23,498 nt of DNA. Origin: an uncultured Muribaculaceae bacterium. Lineage in GTDB: Bacteria; Bacteroidota; Bacteroidia; Bacteroidales; Muribaculaceae. The stretch spans positions 127,400-150,897 of the forward strand of contig CAJURN010000005.1 in NCBI GenBank assembly GCA_910589055.1, read 5' to 3'. The notes beneath the pieces are model-generated. The model searched no databases, was not told the origin of the DNA, and saw nothing but the letters and a program-made list of their open reading frames with translations. This document shows, in pieces, positions 1-8,015 of this stretch. Position numbers and translations under genes: made by a program. Positions within the stretch are counted from its first letter, which is position 1, and each line of letters begins with the position of its first letter.

Positions 1-2
1 AC

Positions 3-1571
3 ATTCCCGCAGAAGAACTTCCCCGTGCAAACGAACTCCACAAAGCTCTCGTTGAGGCTGCCGCCGAAAACGACGAGACCCTCATGGAAAAATTCTTTGA
101 GGAAGAACACCTCACCGAAGACGAGCTCCGTCTCGGCATCCGCAAGGGACTTATCGAACGCTCAATTTTCCCGGTGTTCTGCGTGAGCGCCGAAAAAGAC
201 ATGGGCGTACGCCGCATGATGGAATTCCTCGGCAACGTCGTTCCCTTCGTCGACGACATGCCTGCTCCAGTCGATACCGAAGGTGAGGAAATCGCACCCA
301 ACCCCGAAGGCCCCCTGAGCCTGTTCGTGTTCAAGACCACCGTAGAACCGCACATCGGCGAAGTAAGCTACTTCAAAGTGATGTCAGGCACACTCAAGGC
401 CGGAGCCGACCTCGAAAACGTGACCCGCGGCGGAAAAGAACGCTTCGCCCAGATTTTCTGCGTATGCGGTCAGCTCCGCGAGGCAGTCGACACCCTTCAG
501 GCCGGTGACATCGGCGCATCCGTAAAACTCAAGGACGTGCGCACCGGTAACACCCTCGACGAAAAGGGTTGCGAAATCAAATTCGACTTCATCAAATATC
601 CCGCGCCCAAATATCAGCGTGCAATCCGTCCCGTGACTGAGAGCGATGCCGAAAAACTCGCCGGCATCCTCACCCGCATGCACGAGGAAGATCCCACATG
701 GCAGATCGAGCAATCCAAGGAACTCAAGCAGACCATCCTCTCCGGACAGGGCGAGTTCCACCTCCGCACTCTCAAATGGCGCGTGGAAAACAACGATAAA
801 CTCCCCATCGTGTTTGAGGAACCCAAGATTCCTTACCGCGAAACCATCACCAAGGCATCCCGCGCCGACTACCGTCACAAAAAACAGTCGGGTGGCGCAG
901 GTCAGTTCGGCGAAGTGCATCTGATTGTTGAACCCTACACCGAAGGCATGCCGGCTCCCGACACCTACCGCTTCGGCAACCAGGAGTTCAAGATGAACGT
1001 TCGCGACACTCAGGAAATTCCCCTCGCATGGGGTGGCAAGCTCGTGGTGTGCAACTGTATCGTCGGCGGCGCCATCGACGCCCGTTTCATCCCCGCAATC
1101 GTCAAGGGTCTCATGGACCGCATGGAGCAAGGTCCCCTCACAGGCTCCTATGCCCGCGACGTGCGTGTATGTATCTACGACGGAAAGATGCACCCCGTCG
1201 ACTCCAACGAAATCTCCTTCCGTCTCGCAGGCCGAAATGCCTTCAGCCAAGCCTTCCGTGAAGCCAATCCTAAAGTGCTCGAACCCGTCTACGACGTTGA
1301 GGTGCTCGTACCCTCCGACGTTATGGGCGACGTAATGAGCGACCTCCAGGGACGACGTGCCATCATCATGGGCATGTCGAGCGAGAATGGTTTCGAGAAA
1401 ATCTCGGCCAAGGTGCCTCTGAAAGAAATGTCGAGCTACTCCACTTCACTCAGCTCAATCACAGGCGGACGCTCGTCGTTCACGATGAAATTCGCTTCCT
1501 ACGAACTCGTTCCCGGCGACGTACAGGAGAAACTCCTCAAAGAATACGCCGAAAAGAACACCGAGGAATAA
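3..1571 (+). CDS. Elongation factor G paralog (EF-G2/FusA2 type), 5' end cut by window edge
   Basis: Translational GTPase of the EF-G family; about 522 C-terminal residues are present and the frame is open to the left edge, so roughly 200 N-terminal residues, including most of the G domain, are missing. Visible parts are the end of the G domain, domain II (FVFKTTVEPHIGEVSYFKV near 307-380), domain III (EDPTWQIEQS; SGQGEFHLRTLKWRVE), domain IV (YRHKKQSGGAGQFGEVHL near 870-930) and domain V (PSDVMGDVMSDLQGRRA near 1310-1360). The gene stands alone and is not beside rpsL/rpsG, and its sequence differs from str-operon FusA, so I infer it is the second EF-G found across Bacteroidales. In Bacteroides thetaiotaomicron the corresponding paralog is a starvation-induced translation factor reported to lack GTPase activity. 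That cannot be judged here because the G1-G3 motifs lie outside the window. It could instead be a ribosome-protection-like paralog, which is less likely. Confidence 0.9.
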   Translation: MPAEELPRANELHKALVEAAAENDETLMEKFFEEEHLTEDELRLGIRKGLIERSIFPVFCVSAEKDMGVRRMMEFLGNVVPFVDDMPAPVDTEGEEIAPNPEGPLSLFVFKTTVEPHIGEVSYFKVMSGTLKAGADLENVTRGGKERFAQIFCVCGQLREAVDTLQAGDIGASVKLKDVRTGNTLDEKGCEIKFDFIKYPAPKYQRAIRPVTESDAEKLAGILTRMHEEDPTWQIEQSKELKQTILSGQGEFHLRTLKWRVENNDKLPIVFEEPKIPYRETITKASRADYRHKKQSGGAGQFGEVHLIVEPYTEGMPAPDTYRFGNQEFKMNVRDTQEIPLAWGGKLVVCNCIVGGAIDARFIPAIVKGLMDRMEQGPLTGSYARDVRVCIYDGKMHPVDSNEISFRLAGRNAFSQAFREANPKVLEPVYDVEVLVPSDVMGDVMSDLQGRRAIIMGMSSENGFEKISAKVPLKEMSSYSTSLSSITGGRSSFTMKFASYELVPGDVQEKLLKEYAEKNTEE

Positions 1572-1620
1572 TAATCGGACGACGCGGATTTTACAGAACA
1601 TCCAATATATAATTACGATA

Positions 1621-1747
1621 TAACCGCCAACACACGTCCGGAGGACGTCGATTATTCACTAACCGGGTACACCGTAGGCTTTTTAGCCGGAGGTGTGCCC
1701 GGTAAATCACATATGTGAATGGCGTCCGGAGTGACGCCGATTTGTCT
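1621..1747 (+). repeat. Composite three-hairpin intergenic repeat, copy A
   Basis: Three successive inverted repeats: ACGTCC/GGACGT (1634-1648); CCGGGTACACC/GGTGTGCCCGG (1663-1702, enclosing an inner GGCT/AGCC pair); GGCGTC/GACGCC (1721-1738), followed by GATTTGTC. A 12-bp perfect palindrome TCACATATGTGA lies between the second and third hairpins. The same order, spacing and linker words (GATTAT, TAACC, GTAGGC) recur in three other intergenic places in this window. The copy fills most of the 229-bp gap between the EF-G paralog and the thioredoxin-like gene. Confidence 0.85.
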
Positions 1748-1800
1748 TCCTCCGTCATACCCACCGTCTTTTCATCTATCACATTTATACATTCCATTTC

Positions 1801-3675
1801 ATGAAAAAACTTATTTTTGTTGCAACACTCACCTGCTCGATGCTCGTTGGCTGCAACAGTTTTTCAAACCGCGGGACTGTCGACCGTCCTTTCATCGAAA
1901 GTGCGGGCACAAACAATCTCAGTTTCGACAAGGTTGAACTCACCGATTCCTCCACAGTGCTACACGCCGTGGTACACTTCCGCCCGGGTTGGTGGATTCA
2001 GATATCGCCCGGCAGCTTCATCGTGGCCGATGGCGACACCCTCACAATGACCTCTATCGACGGCATCACTCCCGGCGAAAATTTCATTATGCCCGATTCC
2101 GGAGTGACACACTTCACGATGACCTTCCCCGCCATCGCCCCCTCGGTAAGAAAAATCGACTTCTCCGAAGACGGCACTTCCACCTGGAAAATATGGGGCA
2201 TCGACCTTACGGGAAAGGGTAATTCCGCATCCGACGCTGTTCCGGCAGCCCTCAAGGCCGAAGTGACGGAAACAGAGATTCCCGTTCCGGAAATGACCGC
2301 CGACTCAGCCACTGTCAATATACATGTGGCCGGCTATCGCCCCGGCATGGGTTCGAAAATCAACATCATCGTAAATGCCATCAACGGTCAATCGGTAAAG
2401 CAGGTCGACCTCGACAAAGACGGAAACGCCACTTTCACCACCTTCCTGACCGGACCTGCAAACATAAGAACCCACACAATCGGCGAAACAAACACACGCG
2501 GCAATGCTATCGTAATTCCCGGCGAGACGGTCGACATTTACTCCAGTGCCCTGATTAGCGGCTACTACAACATGAAATTCCGCGGTGACGAAAATCAGAC
2601 AGTCCCGGTGGGATACGCATCCGGAAAATACGCCCCGCTCGTGCACGCCATCAATGATGCGGACGCAGGAAACTTCGATTTCGGTCTCTATTCCGGAAAG
2701 TTCGCCGACTATCATATGGACGGCGACACCTACACCGATTTCATCCTCACCAAATACCACAACCTCAAAGACTCCCTTGCCGCATCCGATCTGAAGCCAA
2801 TTGTCAAGGAATATCTTGGCGTGAACCTTGATGCACTGCTTATTGTCGCAGCTCAAGATGCATTCCGCCTGTTGAGAACCAACTACTACAACACCCATAA
2901 CAGCTGGGGATCGAAAATCCCTGCCGACAGCATAAATATCGAGCTCAGCGACGCCAATCTCAAACGCGTTGCCGAAGAAGTTGATTTCAATAACCCGCTC
3001 TATCTCATCCTGTTCACCGATGTTACTCCCGACGACTTGTGCGGAGCTTCGGATATGTGGGAAAAAGCCGGTGTCGATACCCGACTTATCAAGGAACTCG
3101 AAACCTATCAGGATGCTTACGAAGCTGCATCAAACCTGAAAGTCAGCGACGAACAACGCGAGAAACTGCGCTCACTCAGTTCGCCGGCTTATCTCCAGGG
3201 CGTTGAGGCTAAGGAAAAAGAAGTGGCCGACTTCATGGCAAATGCCCGTCTCGAACTTATCACTCCGACTCCTGACGTGGCCGACGACAAGGTTTTTGAT
3301 GCAATTATCGCACCCCACAAGGGCAAGGTTGTCATGGTTGACCTTTGGAACACCTGGTGCGGCCCCTGCCGCTCAGCCCTCGCCGCCAACGAACCGGCAA
3401 AACAAGGCGAACTCGCTTCCGACGACATTGTGTGGATCTACATCGCCGACGAATCATCCAAAATAGGTGCCTACCTTGAAATGATTCCCGACATCAAGGG
3501 CATACATTACAGAGTCACCCCCGAGCAGATCAACATAATCCGCTCACGATTCGAAGTTGACGGCATACCCTACTACATCATCGTTGACCGTAATGGTAAA
3601 GCCACAGGACGTCCCGACCTGCGCAACCATGACCTGTTCAAAAAGACACTTCTCGAAGAAGTAGCGAAAAAATAG
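1801..3675 (+). CDS. TlpA/thioredoxin-fold lipoprotein, 624 aa
   Basis: Predicted periplasm-facing disulfide oxidoreductase. Residues 1-17 form a lipoprotein signal peptide with lipobox LVGC (Cys18). The C-terminal ~140 residues are a thioredoxin fold with WCGPC at 519-523, preceded by VVMVDLWNT, and a cis-Pro segment (GIPYYIIVDRNGK) after it. The ~460 residues between are beta-rich with early FRPGWWIQI and repeated Asp/Thr-rich strands; I do not recognise a named domain there. This layout, a long N-terminal region plus a TlpA domain, is common among Bacteroidales lipoproteins usually annotated only as TlpA family disulfide reductase. The first Met directly begins the signal peptide, so the start is secure. 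The stop codon is the first triplet of a 19-bp tandem repeat. Substrate and partner are unknown. Confidence 0.85.
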   Translation: MKKLIFVATLTCSMLVGCNSFSNRGTVDRPFIESAGTNNLSFDKVELTDSSTVLHAVVHFRPGWWIQISPGSFIVADGDTLTMTSIDGITPGENFIMPDSGVTHFTMTFPAIAPSVRKIDFSEDGTSTWKIWGIDLTGKGNSASDAVPAALKAEVTETEIPVPEMTADSATVNIHVAGYRPGMGSKINIIVNAINGQSVKQVDLDKDGNATFTTFLTGPANIRTHTIGETNTRGNAIVIPGETVDIYSSALISGYYNMKFRGDENQTVPVGYASGKYAPLVHAINDADAGNFDFGLYSGKFADYHMDGDTYTDFILTKYHNLKDSLAASDLKPIVKEYLGVNLDALLIVAAQDAFRLLRTNYYNTHNSWGSKIPADSINIELSDANLKRVAEEVDFNNPLYLILFTDVTPDDLCGASDMWEKAGVDTRLIKELETYQDAYEAASNLKVSDEQREKLRSLSSPAYLQGVEAKEKEVADFMANARLELITPTPDVADDKVFDAIIAPHKGKVVMVDLWNTWCGPCRSALAANEPAKQGELASDDIVWIYIADESSKIGAYLEMIPDIKGIHYRVTPEQINIIRSRFEVDGIPYYIIVDRNGKATGRPDLRNHDLFKKTLLEEVAKK

Positions 3676-3749
3676 GCAATATAGGCAATAATAGGCTATA
3701 TAGGCAATGTTAGGTTATATAGGCAAGGGAAGGCTATAACAGGCAAAAT
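3673..3749 (+). repeat. 19-bp imperfect tandem repeat, about four units
   Basis: Units at 3673-3691 (TAGGCAATATAGGCAATAA), 3692-3710 (TAGGCTATATAGGCAATGT), 3711-3730 and 3731-3749, each itself made of two TAGGCWATA-like halves. The first triplet of the first unit is the TAG stop of the thioredoxin-like gene. Unit lengths are 19, 19, 20 and 19, so the array does not keep a reading frame. Confidence 0.85.
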
Positions 3750-4020
3750 CCGTTACAGCTTGACACCTGCATCGGAAGGCAGCCAACCATCCGAAAGCTC
3801 TTTTTAAGATATTAACCAACGAGCGTTCGCAAGAACGCTGATTATCCAGTAACCCGGTACACCGTAGGCCTTCAGCCGAAGGTGTGCCGGGTATACATGT
3901 ATTAATACACCATGGCGTCCGTATGGACGCCGGAAACAGAGCAAAAGTATTTTCCAGTATTCTTTCTCTTTACAGTTAATTGCAAAATTATGCTAAAAGA
4001 GGCACATTGACGGCGCTAAA
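3750..4020. other. Non-coding stretch between the tandem repeat and the ftsX promoter
   Basis: The gene-free interval from 3676 to 4114 (439 bp) contains, in order, the 19-bp tandem repeat, about 60 bp with nothing recognisable, repeat copy B, an AT-rich stretch and the ftsX promoter. An in-frame ATG at 3980 could extend ftsX upstream, but it lies ahead of the promoter and is judged not to be used. Confidence 0.6.
3812..3933 (+). repeat. Composite three-hairpin intergenic repeat, copy B
   Basis: Hairpins are AGCGTTC/GAACGCT (3822-3839), CCCGGTACACC/GGTGTGCCGGG (3853-3891, inner GGC/GCC) and GGCGTCC/GGACGCC (3914-3931). It begins TTAACCAACG and keeps the linker GATTATCCAGTAA seen in copy A with small changes. 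Relative to copy A the first and second stems differ in sequence on both arms, so pairing is kept. Confidence 0.88.
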
Positions 4021-4021
4021 T

Positions 4022-4052
4022 TTGCTAACAAGCGCAAAAAGCAGTATTTTTG
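4022..4052 (+). promoter_or_regulatory. Bacteroidota-type promoter for the ftsX operon
   Basis: TTG at 4022-4024, a 20-bp spacer, then TATTTTTG at 4045-4052, which fits the Bacteroidota primary sigma consensus (TTG, 19-21 bp, TAnnTTTG) exactly. Transcription would start near 4058, giving a leader of about 57 nt to the ATG at 4115. Confidence 0.75.
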
Positions 4053-4114
4053 CGCCAATTTGGGAAAGGATTGCCATAACGGCAGCTCCGGCTTCCATTT
4101 ATGTACATAAAACA

Positions 4115-4990
4115 ATGGCTTCAGATAAAGGTAAGCGTATCTCGACATTCGGCTCACAACTCACTTCGGTAATCAGCGTGACGCTGGTTCTGCTGCTTCT
4201 CGGTATAGTGGCGATGATTGGCATAACGGCTCAATACATGACCGACGATGTGCGCCGCAACCTCGGATTCATCGTGAAGATGGACCGCAACAGCACCAAA
4301 GCCGATACCGACAAGGTGAAGCGCACGCTCTCGGCGGCGAAGTTTGTCGACTCGTTTGTATACTCGTCTTCCGACGACATTCTCGCACAGGAAAGCGCCT
4401 ACATGGGCGAGGACATAGCCGAATACCTCCAGGCCAACCCCTACTCCGCGGAATTTGACGTAAAGGTTCGTCCCGAATACGCCCGTGTCGACAGCATAGA
4501 ACTGCTTGCCGGCCGTGTGTCGGCACTCAGCGGAGTTGAGGAAATTCTTACCGAAACGTCAATTATCGAGGGCGTTGATTCAGCCATGCGCCGCATCAGC
4601 ACAATACTGCTCATTGTGGCCGCCGCGCTGCTTCTGATTTCATTCGTGTTGATAAACAACACGGTAAGTCTCTCCATCTATTCCCGGCGCTTTCTCATCC
4701 ACACGATGAAACTCGTCGGCGCCACCACATCATTTATCCGGCGTCCGTTTATCGGCGCAGGAGCTGTCAACGGCCTTATCGCCGGAGCGGTGGCCGGAGC
4801 CATACTCGTGGCGATACGCTGCTATGCCGCCGCTGCCGAGCCCGGCGCAGCGCTTGCCCTGAGCTGGCCCAAGATGGCCGCGTTGCTTGCGGGAGTGCTC
4901 GTCTGCGGAGTCACCATATGCTCCTTAGCTGCAATAGTAGCCACCAACCGCCACCTCCGCTCAAGCTACGACGACCTTCACATGAAATAG
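4115..4990 (+). CDS. ftsX: Cell division protein FtsX (ABC-type permease subunit)
   Basis: Inner-membrane partner of the FtsE ATPase; together they link divisome progress to activation of cell-wall hydrolases. The 291-aa product has the FtsX topology: helix 1 at about 17-40, an extracytoplasmic domain at about 41-160, then helices at about 162-182, 212-235 and 254-277. The FtsX C-terminal signature is visible as LINNTVSLSIYSRRFLIHTMKLVGAT (residues 179-204), shown here as two adjoining blocks: LINNTVSLSIYSRR, then FLIHTMKLVGAT. An upstream in-frame ATG at 3980 would add 45 residues but lies 5' of a consensus promoter, so MASDKGK at 4115 is preferred. ftsE is not adjacent, which is usual in this phylum. 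It is first of five co-directional genes. Confidence 0.93.
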   Translation: MASDKGKRISTFGSQLTSVISVTLVLLLLGIVAMIGITAQYMTDDVRRNLGFIVKMDRNSTKADTDKVKRTLSAAKFVDSFVYSSSDDILAQESAYMGEDIAEYLQANPYSAEFDVKVRPEYARVDSIELLAGRVSALSGVEEILTETSIIEGVDSAMRRISTILLIVAAALLLISFVLINNTVSLSIYSRRFLIHTMKLVGATTSFIRRPFIGAGAVNGLIAGAVAGAILVAIRCYAAAAEPGAALALSWPKMAALLAGVLVCGVTICSLAAIVATNRHLRSSYDDLHMK

Positions 4991-5054
4991 TCCGCGCGGC
5001 AGCCCCTACGCTCCCCCTCATCCAAAACATTCCGACAAAAAACATTTAAATCTT

Positions 5055-5321
5055 ATGGATAACTCAAAAAAGAATCCCATCGAGCGCGAAAGCGACAGCC
5101 AGAAGCCGCTCTGCAAGAAAAATTTCATAGCCATGGCCGTGGCCGGAGCGCTGATTGTGCTCGGTTTCGTGCTCATGACCGGCGGCTCATCAACCGAAGA
5201 GGCTTTCAACCCCGACATCTTCAGCACACGCCGCATCGTGGTAGGCCCCGCGCTGGCTTTTCTCGGCTTCGTAGGCATGGCTGCAGCAATCATCATCGAC
5301 CCCAAACGTTTCCGCAAATAA
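5055..5321 (+). CDS. DUF3098 small membrane protein, 88 aa
   Basis: A small two-helix protein: a charged N-terminus of about 24 residues, helix 1 at about 25-43 (AMAVAGALIVLGFVLMTGG), a short loop with FNPDIFSTRRIVVGP, helix 2 at about 62-80, and a basic end DPKRFRK. The length and the FNPDIFS...RRI segment match DUF3098, which in Bacteroidota is almost always found between ftsX and uppP. Function is not known. The 64-bp gap from ftsX and the 6-bp gap to uppP indicate co-transcription and suggest a role at the envelope or division site, which is inference from context. Confidence 0.88.
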   Translation: MDNSKKNPIERESDSQKPLCKKNFIAMAVAGALIVLGFVLMTGGSSTEEAFNPDIFSTRRIVVGPALAFLGFVGMAAAIIIDPKRFRK

Positions 5322-5327
5322 TTTCTA

Positions 5328-6185
5328 ATGGACATTCTGAACGCATTGATTTTAGGTATTGTGCAAGGACTTGCCGAATACCTCCCCATCAGCTCGTCGG
5401 GACATCTCGAAATCTTCCGCGACCTTCTCGGTCTGGAACTTTCCGGAGCCGAGAGCATCGAGCTTGACGTAGTACTCCACGTTGCCACCGTGCTGAGCAC
5501 CATCGTGATTCTGTGGCGCGAGTTTTTACCTCTGGTGAAATCATTCTTCACCTTCCGCCGCGACGAAGATTTCTACTACGTATGCAAGATTCTTGTTTCC
5601 TGTATTCCCATCGCCATCGTTGGCGTATGCTTCAAGGATTTCATCGAATCATTTTTCGGTCAGGATCTCTGGCTCGTAGGCATCTGCCTCTGCGTTACGG
5701 CTCTGCTGCTGTCTTTCTCCTACTTCTTCCGCACACGTCCGCTCGAACACGACCGCCTCACAGGCAAGACCTATCGCCCGCGCAACATCACCTTCCTTGA
5801 CGCCTTCATCATCGGATGCGCTCAGGCCGTTGCCGTGCTGCCCGGTCTGTCTCGCTCCGGCACAACCATCGCCACCGGTATTCTTATCGGCGACAAGCGC
5901 GAGCAGGTGGCCCAGTTCTCGTTTTTCATGGTGATTATCCCCATACTTGGCGAAGCGCTTCTCGATGCCTTGAAAATGGTGGGAGGTTCTTCAGCTGAAG
6001 TTGCGACTGCAAGCTCACTCGGATTCGTGCCCCTGCTTGTTGGATTCCTCGCCGCCTTCGTGGTAGGATGTATCGCCTGCAAATGGATGCTTGAGATTGT
6101 AAAGAAAGGCAAGCTCGTATGGTTTGCCGTATATTGCCTCATCGTAGGCCTTATCTGCATCGCCAAAGGTTACGGCCTGTTCTGA
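5328..6185 (+). CDS. uppP: Undecaprenyl-diphosphate phosphatase (BacA/UppP)
   Basis: Membrane enzyme that removes a phosphate from undecaprenyl diphosphate to recycle the lipid carrier for peptidoglycan and surface polysaccharides; loss raises bacitracin sensitivity in known systems. The 285-aa protein shows both signature motifs: QGLAEYLPISSSGHLE (residues 13-28, with Glu17 and the Ser-rich loop) and LPGLSRSGTTIATGI (171-185, with Arg176). About eight hydrophobic helices are evident. Length is normal for the family. Only 6 bp separate it from DUF3098 and 9 bp from truB, so the three are surely one transcript. Confidence 0.96.
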   Translation: MDILNALILGIVQGLAEYLPISSSGHLEIFRDLLGLELSGAESIELDVVLHVATVLSTIVILWREFLPLVKSFFTFRRDEDFYYVCKILVSCIPIAIVGVCFKDFIESFFGQDLWLVGICLCVTALLLSFSYFFRTRPLEHDRLTGKTYRPRNITFLDAFIIGCAQAVAVLPGLSRSGTTIATGILIGDKREQVAQFSFFMVIIPILGEALLDALKMVGGSSAEVATASSLGFVPLLVGFLAAFVVGCIACKWMLEIVKKGKLVWFAVYCLIVGLICIAKGYGLF

Positions 6186-6194
6186 TTCTGACGC

Positions 6195-6908
6195 ATGAAT
6201 TTCATAGAAGGAGAAGTTCTCTGCATCGACAAGCCACTGGGCTGGACATCGTTCGATGCCGTGGCACGCGTGAGAAACGCGCTCACACGCCGACTTAAAA
6301 TCAAGAAAGTGAAAGTGGGACACGCCGGCACACTCGACCCCCTCGCAACGGGAGTTGTAATCGTGTGTACGGGGCGCGCCACCAAACGCATCGACCTTCT
6401 CCAGGCCGGCGTGAAGGAATACATCGCCACTGTCGCTCTCGGAGCCACCACGCCGTCGTTCGACCTTGAGACAGAGATTGACGCCACCTACCCCACAGAA
6501 CACATCACCGAGCAACTTGTACGCGACACCCTGGCGAAATTTACAGGACGAATCGAACAGATTCCCCCGTCGTACTCGGCAGTGAAAGTCAACGGCCAAC
6601 GCGCCTACGACCTCGCCCGCAAGGGTCGCGAGGTGGAGTTGAAGCCCAAAATCCTTGTAATCGACGAGATTGAGCTTCTGTCGTTCTCGCCAACGGAAAT
6701 AAAAATCCGCGTCGTGTGCAGCAAAGGCACATATATCCGCGCGCTTGCTCGCGACATCGGTGCAGCCCTCGGTTCGGGAGGACACCTGAGTGCCCTGCGA
6801 CGCACTCGCGTAGGCGATATAACGCTTGACGACTGTCTGACAATCGACCAGACCGCCGAACTCATTCGCACCGTCGTAATCGAAATGCCCGAAGAAAACA
6901 AGGCCTGA
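6195..6908 (+). CDS. truB: tRNA pseudouridine(55) synthase TruB
   Basis: Makes pseudouridine 55 in the T-loop of tRNAs. Residues 11-20 (IDKPLGWTSF) and 42-55 (GHAGTLDPLATGVV) are the TruB signature, with catalytic Asp48; later family motifs are PPSYSAVKVNGQRAYDLAR and CSKGTYIRALARDIG. At 237 aa it is the short form: the C-terminal PUA-like domain of longer TruB proteins is absent or very reduced, as is usual for Bacteroidales. The start follows the uppP stop by 9 bp. Confidence 0.96.
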   Translation: MNFIEGEVLCIDKPLGWTSFDAVARVRNALTRRLKIKKVKVGHAGTLDPLATGVVIVCTGRATKRIDLLQAGVKEYIATVALGATTPSFDLETEIDATYPTEHITEQLVRDTLAKFTGRIEQIPPSYSAVKVNGQRAYDLARKGREVELKPKILVIDEIELLSFSPTEIKIRVVCSKGTYIRALARDIGAALGSGGHLSALRRTRVGDITLDDCLTIDQTAELIRTVVIEMPEENKA

Positions 6909-6965
6909 CAAGCGGCCATCCACTGCAAACATAAAGTATAAAATACTTATCACGTAACATATCCA

Positions 6966-8015
6966 ATGAAACTTTCACAATTTAAATTCCGCCTTCCTGA
7001 CGAACTCATTGCCCAGGAACCCGTAGCGAACCGCGATGAAGCGCGGATGATGGTTGTAAACCGTCGCACCGGCGAAATTTCACACCACATTTTCAAGGAT
7101 GTACTCAACTATTTCGATGAAGGAGATGTAATGGTGTTCAACGACACCAAAGTTTTCCCCGCGCTCCTTTACGGCAACAAGGAAAAGACCGGCGCACGCA
7201 TCGAGGTTTTCCTGCTCCGCGAACTTAACGAGGACAACAAACTCTGGGACGTACTTGTGGAGCCTGCACGCAAAATCCGTATCGGCAACAAGCTCTATTT
7301 CGGCGACGACGAATCAATGGTGGCCGAAGTTATCGACAACACCACCTCCCGCGGCCGCACACTCCGCTTCCTCTACGACGGACCCCACGATGAATTCAAG
7401 CAGACACTCTTCTCTTTAGGTCACACACCCCTGCCCCCCTATATCACACGCGAATCCACCCCGGAAGACGCCGTGCGCTATCAATGTATCTTCGCCGAAA
7501 AGGAAGGTGCCGTAGTGGCTCCCGCCGCCGGACTGCACTTCTCGCGCGAGCTCCTCACCCGTCTTGAAATCAAGGGCATTGAAAAAGCGTTTATCACAGT
7601 GCACAGCGGCCTCGGAAACTTCCGCGAAATCGACGTGGAAGACCTCACCAAGCACCGCATGGACTCGGAGCAGATGCTCGCTTCGGAAAAACTTGTCAAG
7701 ACCGTAAACGACGCCAAAGACGCCGGTAAGCAGGTGTGCGCCGTTGGAACATCGGTTCTGCGCGGTATCGCCACTGCTGTGAGCATGGGCGGACACATGA
7801 AGACCTACGACGGCTGGACCAACAAATTCATCTTCCCTCCGTACGACTTCACCGTGTGCACATCGCTGCTCACCAATTTCCACATGCCCTACTCGACCAT
7901 GCTCATGATGGTTGCCGCCTTCGGAGGCTACGAACTGGTGATGAAGGCCTACGACGAAGCCGTTGCCCAAGGCTACCGCTTCGGAGCATACGGCGACGCA
8001 ATGCTCATCATCTAA
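6966..8015 (+). CDS. queA: S-adenosylmethionine:tRNA ribosyltransferase-isomerase QueA
   Basis: Transfers and isomerises the ribosyl group of SAM onto preQ1-modified tRNA to give epoxyqueuosine, a late step of queuosine synthesis. The 349-aa length is normal. Family motifs seen are FDYxLP-like FKFRLPDELIAQEP at the start, MVFNDTKVFPALLYG, LGHTPLPPYI, VVAPAAGLHFS, TVHSGLGNFREI and FHMPYSTMLMMVAAFGGYE. It lies 57 bp after truB, and the gap contains a small inverted repeat AAGTAT/ATACTT (6934-6948) but no consensus -7 box, so it is probably read from the ftsX promoter. It is the last gene of the operon, with a long hairpin and a terminator following. Confidence 0.97.
   Translation: MKLSQFKFRLPDELIAQEPVANRDEARMMVVNRRTGEISHHIFKDVLNYFDEGDVMVFNDTKVFPALLYGNKEKTGARIEVFLLRELNEDNKLWDVLVEPARKIRIGNKLYFGDDESMVAEVIDNTTSRGRTLRFLYDGPHDEFKQTLFSLGHTPLPPYITRESTPEDAVRYQCIFAEKEGAVVAPAAGLHFSRELLTRLEIKGIEKAFITVHSGLGNFREIDVEDLTKHRMDSEQMLASEKLVKTVNDAKDAGKQVCAVGTSVLRGIATAVSMGGHMKTYDGWTNKFIFPPYDFTVCTSLLTNFHMPYSTMLMMVAAFGGYELVMKAYDEAVAQGYRFGAYGDAMLII

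Noticed and set aside
1572..1800. Open frames over the composite repeats (for example from the ATGG in hairpin 3 of copy A) as small proteins.
   Set aside because: The frames differ between copies and are not kept by the compensatory stem changes; the conserved feature is pairing, not coding.
3980..4114. An in-frame upstream ATG that would lengthen FtsX by 45 residues.
   Set aside because: It lies before a consensus promoter (4022-4052), and the extra residues do not resemble FtsX N-termini; ATG at 4115 gives the usual length.
6909..6965. preQ1 riboswitch ahead of queA.
   Set aside because: The 57-bp gap has only a 6-bp inverted repeat (AAGTAT/ATACTT) and lacks the G/C stem plus A-rich tail of a preQ1 aptamer.
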